From positions 682,001-746,000 of the forward strand of contig NZ_CP041040.1 of the NCBI RefSeq assembly GCF_006385575.1: DNA of 64,000 nt, in the 5' to 3' direction. The notes below the pieces were generated by a model. That model worked only from the letters and a program-made list of their open reading frames with translations, was not told the origin of the DNA and searched no databases. Position 1 is the first letter of the stretch. Each line of letters begins with the position of its first letter. A program made the position numbers and the translations under genes. Positions 42,520-51,569 of the stretch are shown here, piece after piece. This DNA is from Microbacterium foliorum. Its GTDB lineage: Bacteria > Actinomycetota > Actinomycetes > Actinomycetales > Microbacteriaceae.

Positions 42520-43740
42520 TCAGCGCTCGGCCGCACTCGCCTCCCGCACCTTCGCCTGCCCGACCGACCAGACGAACTCGGGCGTCCGGCCGTTCACGGC
42601 GTGGTCGCCGAGCTGTCGGGCCTTGAAGATCCACGGGTTGTGCGATGACACCGTGCGGGCGTTCCGCCAGTGGCGATCGAGAGCGATACCCGACCGCACG
42701 GCAGAGGCGCCGAGCGTGTCGAACAGCCGCGAGGCGGCGCGGGGCACCAGGTCGGTGAGCACGATCTGCGCCTGCGCGGAGCGGAGTTCGGCCGCGATCA
42801 CGGCAGCCTCTGTCTCCGGCGTGCCTACTACGTCTGCTGCATGTTGCACCGCTCGAGCGACGTCGAGCACGAGCGCTCTGGCCGTCGTACTCGTCGCCGT
42901 CAGCTCTCCGACGATCTGCAGGATCTGAGGGTCGTCGGCCACTCGTTCGGCGCTGCCGTGGCTGTAGGTGCGAGTGCGTGCCCGCACCTGAGCGACCGTG
43001 TCGCGCTCGATCGCGGCGGCGATCCCGGCCAGCACCGACAGCAGCGTCAGCTGATACACCGCCGTCTGGAAGGGGAAGCGTGACGTGAACGGCTCGACGT
43101 CGTCATCGTCGACCGAGGCGTCCGTGAACACGGCCGTGCCGGTGCCCGTCAGCGGCTGCCCGAAGCCGTCCCAGTCGTCGGAGACCTCCACTCCGTTCTG
43201 ATGCCTGCGGATGAGGGCGGTCACGGTCGTGCCGTCGAGATCGACGGTCGCGTCGATCCACTCCGCGAAGATGCTGCCCGTCGTGTAGAACTTGCGTCCG
43301 TCGACGCGCCAGCTGCCATCGGGGCGCCGGGCCAAACGCGTCGCGTTCGTGCCCACTGCGGCTGCACCGTTCTCCGACCACGCGTTGCCGACCAACTCCC
43401 CGTCGGCGATGCGCTCGAGCCAGCGGGAGCGCCGCTCGCTCGGCGTCGCAGCCAGGATGTGCTCGACGTACGCGATATGGCCACGGAAGATCTGCGGCAG
43501 GTTCGAGTCGGCCGCGGCGAGCTCGATCAGCACCTCGGCGAAGGACTCCCAGTCGAGCCCGAAACCGCCGTGCTCGATCGGCAGCCTGAGCCGGCCGAAG
43601 CCCGCTTCGCGAAGGGCGGCGACCTCGGCGAACGGCAGCTCGCGATCCTGCTCCCTCGAGACCGTGCCCGCCCCGATCTCGGCGAACACGGGGCGCAAGC
43701 GCTCCCGGATGGCGTCGAGCCGTCGTGTCTGCTCGACCAT
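42520..43740 (-). CDS. Acyl-CoA dehydrogenase-fold flavin monooxygenase (SfnB/DszC-like), copy A
   Basis: Protein of 406 aa with the acyl-CoA dehydrogenase fold. The N-terminal helical domain is followed by a beta domain (NAWSENGAAAVGTNATRLAR; DGRKFYTTGSIFAEW) and a C-terminal helical bundle (DRHWRNARTVSSHNP). The HWRNART segment is typical of the SfnB/DszC branch, which oxidises organosulfur compounds with FMNH2, and the acyl-CoA catalytic Glu is not evident. Overlaps copy B by TGATG. Third gene of the unit. Confidence 0.85.
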   Translation of the reverse strand: MVEQTRRLDAIRERLRPVFAEIGAGTVSREQDRELPFAEVAALREAGFGRLRLPIEHGGFGLDWESFAEVLIELAAADSNLPQIFRGHIAYVEHILAATPSERRSRWLERIADGELVGNAWSENGAAAVGTNATRLARRPDGSWRVDGRKFYTTGSIFAEWIDATVDLDGTTVTALIRRHQNGVEVSDDWDGFGQPLTGTGTAVFTDASVDDDDVEPFTSRFPFQTAVYQLTLLSVLAGIAAAIERDTVAQVRARTRTYSHGSAERVADDPQILQIVGELTATSTTARALVLDVARAVQHAADVVGTPETEAAVIAAELRSAQAQIVLTDLVPRAASRLFDTLGASAVRSGIALDRHWRNARTVSSHNPWIFKARQLGDHAVNGRTPEFVWSVGQAKVREASAAER

Positions 43741-44966
43741 CAGGTGTACAGCGAGATCGGCTGGAGCTCGCCGTTCAGCGTCCAGGCGCCGACCTCGAGC
43801 TTTTTGTAGTCGATGGGGTCATGCAGCGAGTGCGTGCGGATGTTCCTCCAGAACAGGTCCAGGCCCACGTCCGCGCGGGCGGAGCTCGATCCGGTGATCT
43901 CGAAAATCCTGTTCGCGACCTCGATGCCGACCTCGGTAGAGACGACCTTGACCTTGGCGATCTCGATGGCGAGCTCCCCGCGGCGCTCGGCTGTCACGCC
44001 GTCACCCTCGGCCACGACCTCGTCGAAGAGACGTCCGGCGCGGTCCGCCAGCGCCTCGACCGCCGCGATCCGCGACGAGAACTCGCCGACGACGCGCTGC
44101 ACGAACGGGTCGTCCCGGTACGAGTCGGCCTGGCTGAGGAACCAGGCGCGCGGACGCGCGCGGACGATGTCGAGCCCTCGGGCGAGCGCACCCTCGGCGA
44201 TGCCGAGGTAGAGGTTCCCGAAGGCGAGCTGGATGCCTGGCGTGATGAGAGTGGAGAACGGCTCGTCGCCGAGCTCGCCGAGCACATCGTCGACCGAGAC
44301 GCGCACGTCTTCGAACCGGACGGAACCGCTCGCCGACAGTCGCTGTCCCAGCGCGTCCCAGTCACCGAGATACCGGATGCCGTCACGGTCGTGGTCGAGC
44401 ACGACGAACAGCACCTGGCCGTCGCGCTGGCCGCCGCGGACGAGCGCGGCCGCCAGCACGACGTCGCCGGCCGAGGCGCCGGTCGAGAAACGCTTGAGGC
44501 CGTTGAGTCGATACCCCTCTCCGTCGACGGTCAGCTCGAGGTCGGGGTCGGTCGGGTTCACGGAGTCGCCCCACACCCATCGGCCCTCGGTGGTCTTGCG
44601 GTGCCATTCCTCCTGCACCGACGGTTCGGCCGCGAAGCCGATGTTGCCCGAGTTGATGTAGTGGTAGGCGAGGACCTGGGCGACCGAGGCGTCGGCGCGG
44701 GACAGGATGCGGATGACGAGGAAGGCCGTCTCCCAGTGCGCGCCGCCACCCCCGAACTCGGCGGGCTGCAGCATCGTCACCAGCCCCGCATCGCGGAGCA
44801 GGTCGAGCTCGACCGTCGGGTCCTGATTCGCTCGGTCGCGCTGCAGCGCATCGCTCTCGAGCTCGGCGGCGACGCGCTCGGCGACGCTGCGCCAGTGTGC
44901 GCGCTCCGCGGCATCCGCCGTTCCAGTCCAGCGGCTGCGCTTCGTGGTCTCTGCGATGACGCTCAT
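43740..44966 (-). CDS. Acyl-CoA dehydrogenase-fold flavin monooxygenase (SfnB/DszC-like), copy B
   Basis: Protein of 408 aa, same family as copy A but diverged. It shows the ASVAQVLAYHYINSGNIGF segment, DGEGYRLNGLKRFSTGASAGD in the beta domain and LDLFWRNIRTHSLHDP near the C-terminus, which matches DszC/SfnB. Such enzymes form sulfoxides and sulfones or desulfurise sulfones. Coupled on both sides (ATGA with the LLM gene, TGATG with copy A). Confidence 0.87.
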   Translation of the reverse strand: MSVIAETTKRSRWTGTADAAERAHWRSVAERVAAELESDALQRDRANQDPTVELDLLRDAGLVTMLQPAEFGGGGAHWETAFLVIRILSRADASVAQVLAYHYINSGNIGFAAEPSVQEEWHRKTTEGRWVWGDSVNPTDPDLELTVDGEGYRLNGLKRFSTGASAGDVVLAAALVRGGQRDGQVLFVVLDHDRDGIRYLGDWDALGQRLSASGSVRFEDVRVSVDDVLGELGDEPFSTLITPGIQLAFGNLYLGIAEGALARGLDIVRARPRAWFLSQADSYRDDPFVQRVVGEFSSRIAAVEALADRAGRLFDEVVAEGDGVTAERRGELAIEIAKVKVVSTEVGIEVANRIFEITGSSSARADVGLDLFWRNIRTHSLHDPIDYKKLEVGAWTLNGELQPISLYT

Positions 44967-46471
44967 CGTGCGCCCTCCTTCTCGGTGAGTTCTGTCAGGT
45001 CGTCGGGTTCGGCGGAATCGGCGGCTGCAGGGTCAGTGACCCCGGCCGCGGCATCCACCAGCGGCCCGCCGAGCGTGCCGTCGAGGGCCGACGCGGCGCC
45101 CTCGTAGGCGCCGCGGTAGGCGTGCGCGGGATGCCACTCCGGCACCACGGCGGAGCCATCGCCGCTGAGTCGCCCGCGCAGCGTGCCCTCGGGGTAGTCG
45201 TCCCAGGTGCGCCCGCGGAGGCGGAGTTCGGGGACGAGGTGATCGACAATGTCCTCGAACGATGCTGGCGTCACGACGTAGGCGATGTTGAAGCCGTCGA
45301 CGCCTCCGACTTCGATCCATCGTTCGAGCTCGTCGGCCACGGTCTGCGGGCTGCCCACGATGACGGGACCGATGCCGCCGATCCCGACGTAGTGGGCGAT
45401 GTCGCGAGGCGTCCACTTGCGATCCGGATCGGCTTTGGTGAAGACCGAGAGAGCGGATCGTCCGGCATCCGTGTCGACGTACTCCAGCGGCACATCGGGG
45501 TCGTACTGCGACAGGTCGAGTCCCGTCCACCCGGCATAGAGCGCCAATGCGCCCTCGACCGAGACGTAGCGGCGGTAGTCATCCAGCTTCGCCTGGGCCT
45601 CTTCGTCGGTCGCCGCGACGACGACAGTGACCAGGGTGAGGATCTTGACCGAATCCCGCGGGCGTCCGAGAGCCTCGGCGCGATCGCGGATGTCATCCGT
45701 CACCGGACGCGTCGCCTCCGGACGCAGCCCGTTGATGAAGATCGCCTCGCCGTGCTTCGCGGCGAACTGGCGTCCGCGGGGTGACGCGCCCGCCTGGAAG
45801 ATCACCGGGGTCCGCTGTGGGCTGGGTTCGGCGAGGTGGATGCCGGGAACCCGGTAGTGCCGCCCCTCGTGGCCGATCGGGTGCACCCGTGCCGCATCCG
45901 CGAAGACGCCCGATTCGCGGTCACGCAGCACCGCATCGTCTTCCCACGACCCCTCCCACAGCTTGTAGGTGACATCGAGGAACTCCTCGGCGATCTGGTA
46001 GCGGTCGTCGTGGGCGATCAGCGCGTCGAGTCCGAGGTTGCGGGCCGCGGAGTCGAGGTAGCTGGTGACGACGTTCCATCCCACACGTCCGCGCGTGAAG
46101 TGGTCGAGGGTCGAGAAACGGCGGGCGAGTGCGTACGGCTGCTCGTAGGTGGTGGCGACGGTCACACCGAACCCGAGGTGCTCGGTGGCGTGCGCCATCG
46201 CGGAGATCTGCACGACGGGATCCCCGAGCGGAACCTGCGTCGCGTCCCCGAGCGCGGTGGCGGCGGAGTCGCGGTAGACGTCGTAGGTCCCGAGCACGTC
46301 GGCGATGAAGATCGCATCGAACCTGCCGCGCTCGAGGGTCTTCGCGAGATCCACCCAGTAGTCGAGGTCGTGGTAGCGGTCGGCCTGGTTGTCGGGGTGC
46401 CGCCAGAGTCCAGGGGCCTGGTGAGTCACGCAGGTCATGTCGAAGGCGTTCAGGATGATGCGGCGTGACAT
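44963..46471 (-). CDS. LLM-class flavin-dependent monooxygenase (NtaA/SnaA/DszA family)
   Basis: FMNH2-dependent bacterial-luciferase-like enzyme of 502 aa. It begins RRIILNAFDMTCVTHQAPGL and has ERGRFDAIFIADVLGTYDVY, FSTLDHFTRGRVGWNVVTSY and VIFQAGASPRGRQFAAKHGE, all typical of the NtaA/DszA/DmoA branch (nitrilotriacetate, sulfone and dimethylsulfide monooxygenases). The FMN reductase partner is not in this window. First gene of the three-gene coupled unit; AGGAG before ATG. The C-terminal ~60 residues are an acidic tail. Confidence 0.9.
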   Translation of the reverse strand: MSRRIILNAFDMTCVTHQAPGLWRHPDNQADRYHDLDYWVDLAKTLERGRFDAIFIADVLGTYDVYRDSAATALGDATQVPLGDPVVQISAMAHATEHLGFGVTVATTYEQPYALARRFSTLDHFTRGRVGWNVVTSYLDSAARNLGLDALIAHDDRYQIAEEFLDVTYKLWEGSWEDDAVLRDRESGVFADAARVHPIGHEGRHYRVPGIHLAEPSPQRTPVIFQAGASPRGRQFAAKHGEAIFINGLRPEATRPVTDDIRDRAEALGRPRDSVKILTLVTVVVAATDEEAQAKLDDYRRYVSVEGALALYAGWTGLDLSQYDPDVPLEYVDTDAGRSALSVFTKADPDRKWTPRDIAHYVGIGGIGPVIVGSPQTVADELERWIEVGGVDGFNIAYVVTPASFEDIVDHLVPELRLRGRTWDDYPEGTLRGRLSGDGSAVVPEWHPAHAYRGAYEGAASALDGTLGGPLVDAAAGVTDPAAADSAEPDDLTELTEKEGAR

Positions 46472-46651
46472 GGTGCTCCTCAGGAGATCGGGGACTTCGC
46501 GACCATAGCCACTCGAGCAGTGCTGCGACCCGCCCGATGACTCCTCGCGTCGCTCCACGACGAACTGTTACGTCCGCGATGCGGTGGTCCCGGCGCGGCT
46601 CCTAGCGTGAGCGCCGATCTGCTTCCCCGACCCGACGCCTGAGGAGCCCCC

Positions 46652-47992
46652 ATGCCATTCCTTCCGAGCCGCAGCCGAAGCCGCATCCTTCTCGGTGCCG
46701 CCGCTCTGACGGCCGCGACCATCGCCGTCGCCGGCTGCGCGACTCAGGCCCCCGAGCCGGGAGGGGCAGGCGCCGACGGGGACTTCTCCGGCCAGACGCT
46801 GAACGCACTGCTGATCACATCGCACGAGGGGGCCGGCAACTGGCTCAAGGAGCACTTCGAAGAGGAGACCGGCGCAGAGGTCAACCTCACGATCGTGCCC
46901 TACGACGAGATCGGCTCGACCCTCGCCCTCGACCAGCAGTCGGGCGCCAACACCTTCGACGTCGCGGCTCCCTGGTACGTGTCGATCGGCGACCTCGCCG
47001 AAGGCGGTTCCATCCAGGATCTCACCGAGTGGATCGACGAGACCCCGTCGCTCGACACCGACGACTTCATCCCGTCGATCAACGACCCGTACACGCTGGT
47101 GGGCGACCGCCGTTACGGTCTGCCCTTCGACGGTGACACCCACGTGCTCTTCTACAACGAGGAGATCCTCGAGCGGAACGGCATCACCGAGCCTCCCGCG
47201 ACCTGGGACGAGTACCTCGCCGATGTGAAGACCATCACCGAGAACGAGGGCGATGAGGGCGTCTACGGGTCGGCGATCTTCGGCCAGAAGTCGCCGCTGA
47301 TCCTCGGTGCGGCCTACGCGAACCGGCTGGCCGGCTTCGGCGGCGAGTTCGTCGATGACGACGGCAAGCCCACGATCAACTCCCGGGAGGCGGTGGCCGC
47401 TGCCGAGGCGCTGGTGGATGCGGTGCCCTACGCCTTCCCGACAGCAGCCGAGACCGACTTCGGCGTCGGCAACGGCGCGTGGTACGACGGCAAGGTCGGC
47501 TTCATCGAGAACTGGACCGACTTGGGGGTGGGTTCGGAGACGAATCCCGATTCGAAGGTCGCGGGCAAGTGGGGCGTGACCACGTTGCCCGTCGGCGGCG
47601 AGAACACCGAGGCGCGGGCCTCGCTGGTGGCGGGCTTCACGTGGGTCATCGCGGCGAACACCGAGAAGACCGACCTCGCCAAGGCCTTCATCGAGTACGC
47701 CTCGTCCAGCGAGGTCAACTCGGAGCTGATCGTGGCCGACCCGCAGACCGGCATCGACCCGAACCGGGAGTCATCGCTCGAGAGCGAGGCCTACGGCGAG
47801 ACCTACCCCGACCTGCAGCGGGTCAACCGCACGACGCTCAGCGGTTCGCTCGCATGGCCCACCGGGGAGAACGCCTCTCAGGCGGCGCAGATCCTCACCG
47901 ACGAGCTGGCGAAGCTCATCGCGGGGGAAGGCGGCACCGCCCAGGAGACGCTCGACCGCGTGCAGGCCGAGTGGGAAGAGATCCTTGGCTGA
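46652..47992 (+). CDS. Extracellular solute-binding lipoprotein (CUT1-type, family 1)
   Basis: Protein of 446 aa with lipobox AVAGC (C29) and a MalE-like family 1 binding fold: GANTFDVAAPWYVSIGDLAE, YGLPFDGDTHVLFYNEEILE, ATWDEYLADVKTIT. It is divergent from the monooxygenase unit and heads an importer with two permeases but no ATPase. AGGAG precedes the ATG; TAGCGT at 46603-46608 may be its -10. The substrate is unknown; a link to the organosulfur genes is inferred from the shared intergenic region. Confidence 0.9.
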   Translation: MPFLPSRSRSRILLGAAALTAATIAVAGCATQAPEPGGAGADGDFSGQTLNALLITSHEGAGNWLKEHFEEETGAEVNLTIVPYDEIGSTLALDQQSGANTFDVAAPWYVSIGDLAEGGSIQDLTEWIDETPSLDTDDFIPSINDPYTLVGDRRYGLPFDGDTHVLFYNEEILERNGITEPPATWDEYLADVKTITENEGDEGVYGSAIFGQKSPLILGAAYANRLAGFGGEFVDDDGKPTINSREAVAAAEALVDAVPYAFPTAAETDFGVGNGAWYDGKVGFIENWTDLGVGSETNPDSKVAGKWGVTTLPVGGENTEARASLVAGFTWVIAANTEKTDLAKAFIEYASSSEVNSELIVADPQTGIDPNRESSLESEAYGETYPDLQRVNRTTLSGSLAWPTGENASQAAQILTDELAKLIAGEGGTAQETLDRVQAEWEEILG

Positions 47993-48896
47993 CGCCGCCG
48001 CGATCCGCGTGCGTGCCGCCCGCACGTCCGGCCGAGTGCCGAGACGGGCGGGCGGTGCCGCGCTGCTGCTCACGGCGCCGACCATCCTGTCGATCGTCGT
48101 GCTCGGGGCGTACCCGCTCGTGTTCGTCCTCGCCGCGGCGTTCACCGACTCGACGCTCGGGCGCCCCTTCCAGGAGTGGGTCGGGACGGCGAACCTGGAG
48201 ACGATCCTCTCGGATGCCGACGTTGTCGCCTCCTTCGTGCGGACGGTCGTCTACGCGGTCATCGTGGCCGTAACGAGTGTCGTGCTGGGGGTCGCCATCG
48301 CGGTCGCGTTGGAGCGGGCGACCCGCTCGGGTGCCGTCGTGCGCACTCTTCTCCTGCTCCCGTTGATCACGCCGCCGGTCGTGGTAGGCACGCTGTGGAA
48401 GCTCGTGTTCAACCCCGGCGGTGGGCTGCTCGCGACGCTTCTCCCGGGCCTCTCGCTCGCGCCGCTGTCGACCACCGCCTGGGCACTGCCCGCGGTCGGA
48501 CTCGCCGACGTGTGGCAGTGGACGCCGCTCATCGTGATCCTCGTCTACGCCGCCCTGCTCACGCAGGATCCGTCGGTGCGCGAGGCCGCCTCTCTCGACG
48601 GCGCCCACGGAACAGGCCTGTTCCGGCACATCACGTGGCCCGCGATCGCAGGCACCGTGATCGCCGCCCTCTTCATCCGGCTCGTCATCGCGCTGAAGGT
48701 CTTCGACCTCGTCGTCGTGATGACGTCGGGCGGACCCGGTCAGGCCTCGACCGTGACCACGTATCTCATCCAGCAGGTCGCTCTCAAGGAGTTCGACATC
48801 GGCCGGGCATCCGCGATCACTCTCGTGTTCGCCGTCATCGTGACCGTGGTGACCCTCGTGGTGGCGGTGTTCGCTCGAAAGGCCCGACATGACTGA
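47985..48896 (+). CDS. Sugar-type ABC transporter permease (MalF-like)
   Basis: Protein of 303 aa, six membrane segments, with the permease EAA-type loop (EAASLDGAHGTGLFRHITWP) that contacts the ATPase. TTG start overlaps the binding-protein gene by 8 nt; GGGAAG lies upstream of it. MalF type by position and length. Confidence 0.9.
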   Translation: MADAAAIRVRAARTSGRVPRRAGGAALLLTAPTILSIVVLGAYPLVFVLAAAFTDSTLGRPFQEWVGTANLETILSDADVVASFVRTVVYAVIVAVTSVVLGVAIAVALERATRSGAVVRTLLLLPLITPPVVVGTLWKLVFNPGGGLLATLLPGLSLAPLSTTAWALPAVGLADVWQWTPLIVILVYAALLTQDPSVREAASLDGAHGTGLFRHITWPAIAGTVIAALFIRLVIALKVFDLVVVMTSGGPGQASTVTTYLIQQVALKEFDIGRASAITLVFAVIVTVVTLVVAVFARKARHD

Positions 48897-49707
48897 TCGA
48901 ACAAGCCGCCTGCGTCCGGTCGCGAGCAGCGTGCTCTTCGTGGCGCTCGTCGCGACCCTGGTTCCGCTCGCCTATCTGTTCTCAGTGTCGCTGATGGGTC
49001 GGGATGAGACGGTCTCGGGAGTGCTGTGGAGCGCTGATCCGCACTGGTCGAACTGGGGCGAGGTGATGGCCACCGACATCCCGCGTTCGATCCTGAACTC
49101 TCTGGCCGCAGCTCTCGGCGGCGCTGCCGTCTCACTGATCATCGCCGTCCCCGGCGCCTGGGTCATCGTGCGCCGCAACGCCGGCGGTCGCACGCTCGCC
49201 GCGACTCTGATGAGCCCGTGGCTGCTTCCGCCGATCGTCGCGGTGGTCCCGCTGCTGACGCTCCTGCGAACGGTGGGGCTGAACAACACGCTCCTCGGAC
49301 TCACGCTCGTCTACGCCCTCGTCAACGTCCCCGTCGCCGTCTGGCTGCTGGAGGGCTTCATCCGCAGGCTCCCGGTGGAGATCGAGGAGGCGGCGCGGAT
49401 CGACGGTGCGGGGACCTTGCGGATGCTGTGGTCGGTCGTCGTGCCGCTGCTGCTGCCGAGCCTCGTCGCTATCGGGATCATCGTCGCCATCCTCAACTAC
49501 AACGAGTTCCTCCTCGCGACCTTCCTCACGCAGAGCGTGGACTCGCAGACCTTCCCGGTCGCGCTGTCGCTCTTCTACGGAGACCGCACGCCGCACTTCG
49601 GCAAGATCGCGGCCGCGTCCTTCATCGGTGTGATTCCGGTCTTCGCCGCCGCGGTGTTCTTCCAGCGCTGGCTCGTGGGAGGGCTGACCGCCGGGGCCGT
49701 GCGCTGA
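48889..49707 (+). CDS. Sugar-type ABC transporter permease (MalG-like)
   Basis: Protein of 272 aa, six membrane segments, with EAA loop EEAARIDGAGTLRMLWSVVV. Overlaps the upstream permease by 8 nt. No ABC ATPase follows; CUT1 importers in actinobacteria often share one ATPase (MsiK-type) encoded elsewhere, which would explain its absence (inference). Confidence 0.9.
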   Translation: MTDRTSRLRPVASSVLFVALVATLVPLAYLFSVSLMGRDETVSGVLWSADPHWSNWGEVMATDIPRSILNSLAAALGGAAVSLIIAVPGAWVIVRRNAGGRTLAATLMSPWLLPPIVAVVPLLTLLRTVGLNNTLLGLTLVYALVNVPVAVWLLEGFIRRLPVEIEEAARIDGAGTLRMLWSVVVPLLLPSLVAIGIIVAILNYNEFLLATFLTQSVDSQTFPVALSLFYGDRTPHFGKIAAASFIGVIPVFAAAVFFQRWLVGGLTAGAVR

Positions 49708-49738
49708 GGCGGGGACCGTGCACCTCAAGCAACCCATG

Positions 49739-49763
49739 CCGGTATATCGGCGTTGTATACCGG
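49739..49763. promoter_or_regulatory. Inverted repeat upstream of surface-protein gene
   Basis: CCGGTATA (49739-49746) and TATACCGG (49756-49763) form perfect 8-bp arms with a 9-bp spacer, 70 bp before the surface-protein ATG and 32 bp after the permease stop. AT-rich arms in otherwise GC-rich DNA make a protein-binding site likelier than a terminator. Confidence 0.5.
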
Positions 49764-49832
49764 TTGCCGCGTAATCCCGGGGCATTTTCCTGATCTCTTA
49801 GATGGGTCGCGACTGGGAGCGACTCGAATCGG

Positions 49833-51503
49833 ATGGGGAAGACGATGACTGGGGAGCGTGGTTTCGTGCGTGCGCGCAGAAGGACGATAGGCGAGGCGAA
49901 GGCAGCCGGCGGAGCGAGGAACCGAGGGCGAGGCATCGCGGCGATAATCGTGGGGATGGTCATGGCACTGGCGGGCCTTCTGGGGTCTGTCGTGCCGGCC
50001 GCCGCGGCTCCGAGCGTGACTTATCCCGGAGCGATCGGCAGCGTGTCGCTCGAGAATGCGAACGGCGGCGGGCCGCTGGTGCAGTGGCAGACCGTCCGGA
50101 TCTCGGGTGCGTGGGCGGTGCCGGCCGGAGCACAGGCGGGAGAGACCTTCGGGATGACGCTCCCCGCCGAGTTCAGCCGGCAGTCGGCGGGAGACTTCAC
50201 GATCTCGGATCCGGTGACGGGCCTGGTCATGGCCGACTGCGTCGTGGCTGCGGGTGCCGGGCCGGACATCGTGTGCACTCTCACCGAGGCGGTCGAAGGT
50301 CTTGAGGAGGTGGGCGGCTCCTTCTGGATGAAGGCGAGAGCCTCGCAGACGACGACCAGCGAGACGGTCGAATTCGACCTGGGCGACACGGTCGAGATCG
50401 TAGACCTCCCGGGTGATGGCGGAGTGGTTCCCGAAGATCCTGCTGAGGAGGAAGAGCCGTACAAGTACGGTGGGCTGACTGCGACCGATGGGCTGTTGAA
50501 GTGGGTCATCGGGATTCCGAGCGGCTATGTCGACGACGGCTCCTTCACGATCAGGGACACGCTCGATTCGGGCCTCACGGGACATCACTACACCGGCGAC
50601 GTGAAGCTGATTCAGCGCGCGGTCGTGAACGGCGCACTGGTCGGAGACGCGAGGGAGGTCGATCCCTCTGCCTACGTGATCGATCTGGCAGAAGACGGGC
50701 GTTCGTTCGAGTTCGCAGCATCCGGTCTGCCGGCCGGAGGGTTCGCCTACGAACTGGTCTACTTCACCCAGGCGGACGCGCCGGTGTCCGAGGGCGACAT
50801 CTTCGGCAACCGCGCGATCGTCGACACCTTCGAGACATCTGCGACCCACACGGTCGTCGAGTCCGGAGGGGGCGACGGCAGCGGCGTCGCCTACACGACG
50901 TTCTCGATCACCAAGGAGATCACGGGCGCGCAGGCGGACGCCGCTCGCGACGCGACCTACACGGTGCAGTACTCGGTCAAGGGCTCGGATGCCCCCGCAG
51001 CCACGATGTCGGTTCCCGTGGGGGAGCCGGTGATCAGCGCCCGTGCGCCGCTCGGATCGACCTTCGTGATCGAGGAGATCGACCTGCCGGAGATCGAGGG
51101 AGTGACATGGGGTGAATGGACGATCGCCGGTGAGGGCGTCGTCGACGGCAGTGATGGCACCTACGAGGTGACTCCGGGAACGACTGCCGGCGTCGAGCTC
51201 ACGCTCACCAACATCGCCAACCTGGTGCCGGTCGTGACCCCGACGCCCACTCCGACGCCGACTCCGACTCCGACTCCGACTCCGATCCCCACCGCGACTC
51301 CGACTCCGGTGACCACGCCGTCTCCGACCCCGACTCCCGTCACGACGCCGTCCCCGACTCCGACCCCGGTCGCCGGTGGACTGGCTCTGACGGGAGGCGA
51401 ATCCGGTGCAGCATTCCTGTCCCTCGCATTCGTGCTGGTCGTCGGCGGCGGACTGGCCACGGGCATCGCCGCGAAGCGCCGGTCGAGCGCCGCGCGTCGC
51501 TGA
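49833..51503 (+). CDS. LAxTG-anchored surface protein with Thr-Pro stalk
   Basis: Protein of 556 aa. Positively charged N-terminus, signal sequence ending VVPAAAAPS, Ig-like adhesin-type domains (about 60-330), a DUF5979-like beta domain (about 350-455), a Thr-Pro stalk (about 468-513), then the sortase signal LALTG (517-521), a hydrophobic segment and a KRR tail. LAxTG is the class E sortase motif common in actinobacteria, so the protein is covalently wall-bound. Role in adhesion or wall stability is inferred. ATG at 49845 is an alternative start. Confidence 0.82.
   Translation: MGKTMTGERGFVRARRRTIGEAKAAGGARNRGRGIAAIIVGMVMALAGLLGSVVPAAAAPSVTYPGAIGSVSLENANGGGPLVQWQTVRISGAWAVPAGAQAGETFGMTLPAEFSRQSAGDFTISDPVTGLVMADCVVAAGAGPDIVCTLTEAVEGLEEVGGSFWMKARASQTTTSETVEFDLGDTVEIVDLPGDGGVVPEDPAEEEEPYKYGGLTATDGLLKWVIGIPSGYVDDGSFTIRDTLDSGLTGHHYTGDVKLIQRAVVNGALVGDAREVDPSAYVIDLAEDGRSFEFAASGLPAGGFAYELVYFTQADAPVSEGDIFGNRAIVDTFETSATHTVVESGGGDGSGVAYTTFSITKEITGAQADAARDATYTVQYSVKGSDAPAATMSVPVGEPVISARAPLGSTFVIEEIDLPEIEGVTWGEWTIAGEGVVDGSDGTYEVTPGTTAGVELTLTNIANLVPVVTPTPTPTPTPTPTPTPIPTATPTPVTTPSPTPTPVTTPSPTPTPVAGGLALTGGESGAAFLSLAFVLVVGGGLATGIAAKRRSSAARR
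51238..51372 (+). repeat. Thr-Pro coding tandem repeat
   Basis: Repeated ACTCCG/ACGCCG hexamers encode TPTPTP runs with VTTPSPTPTP blocks (two near-identical copies). It forms the wall-spanning stalk of the surface protein; slippage in multiples of 6 nt would change stalk length in frame. Confidence 0.7.
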
Positions 51504-51510
51504 CGTTCGT

Positions 51511-51557
51511 CACGCACCGAAGCCCACCCGCTCTGCGCGGGTGGGCTTCGGTGCGTG
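51511..51557. terminator. Two-way terminator between convergent genes
   Basis: A perfect 21-bp stem (51511-51531 with 51537-51557, loop TCTGC) sits between the surface-protein stop (51503) and the minus-strand stop at 51570. Its strength and symmetric place suggest it ends both transcripts, although there is no U-tract. Confidence 0.75.
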
Positions 51558-51569
51558 CGGCGCGGTGTC

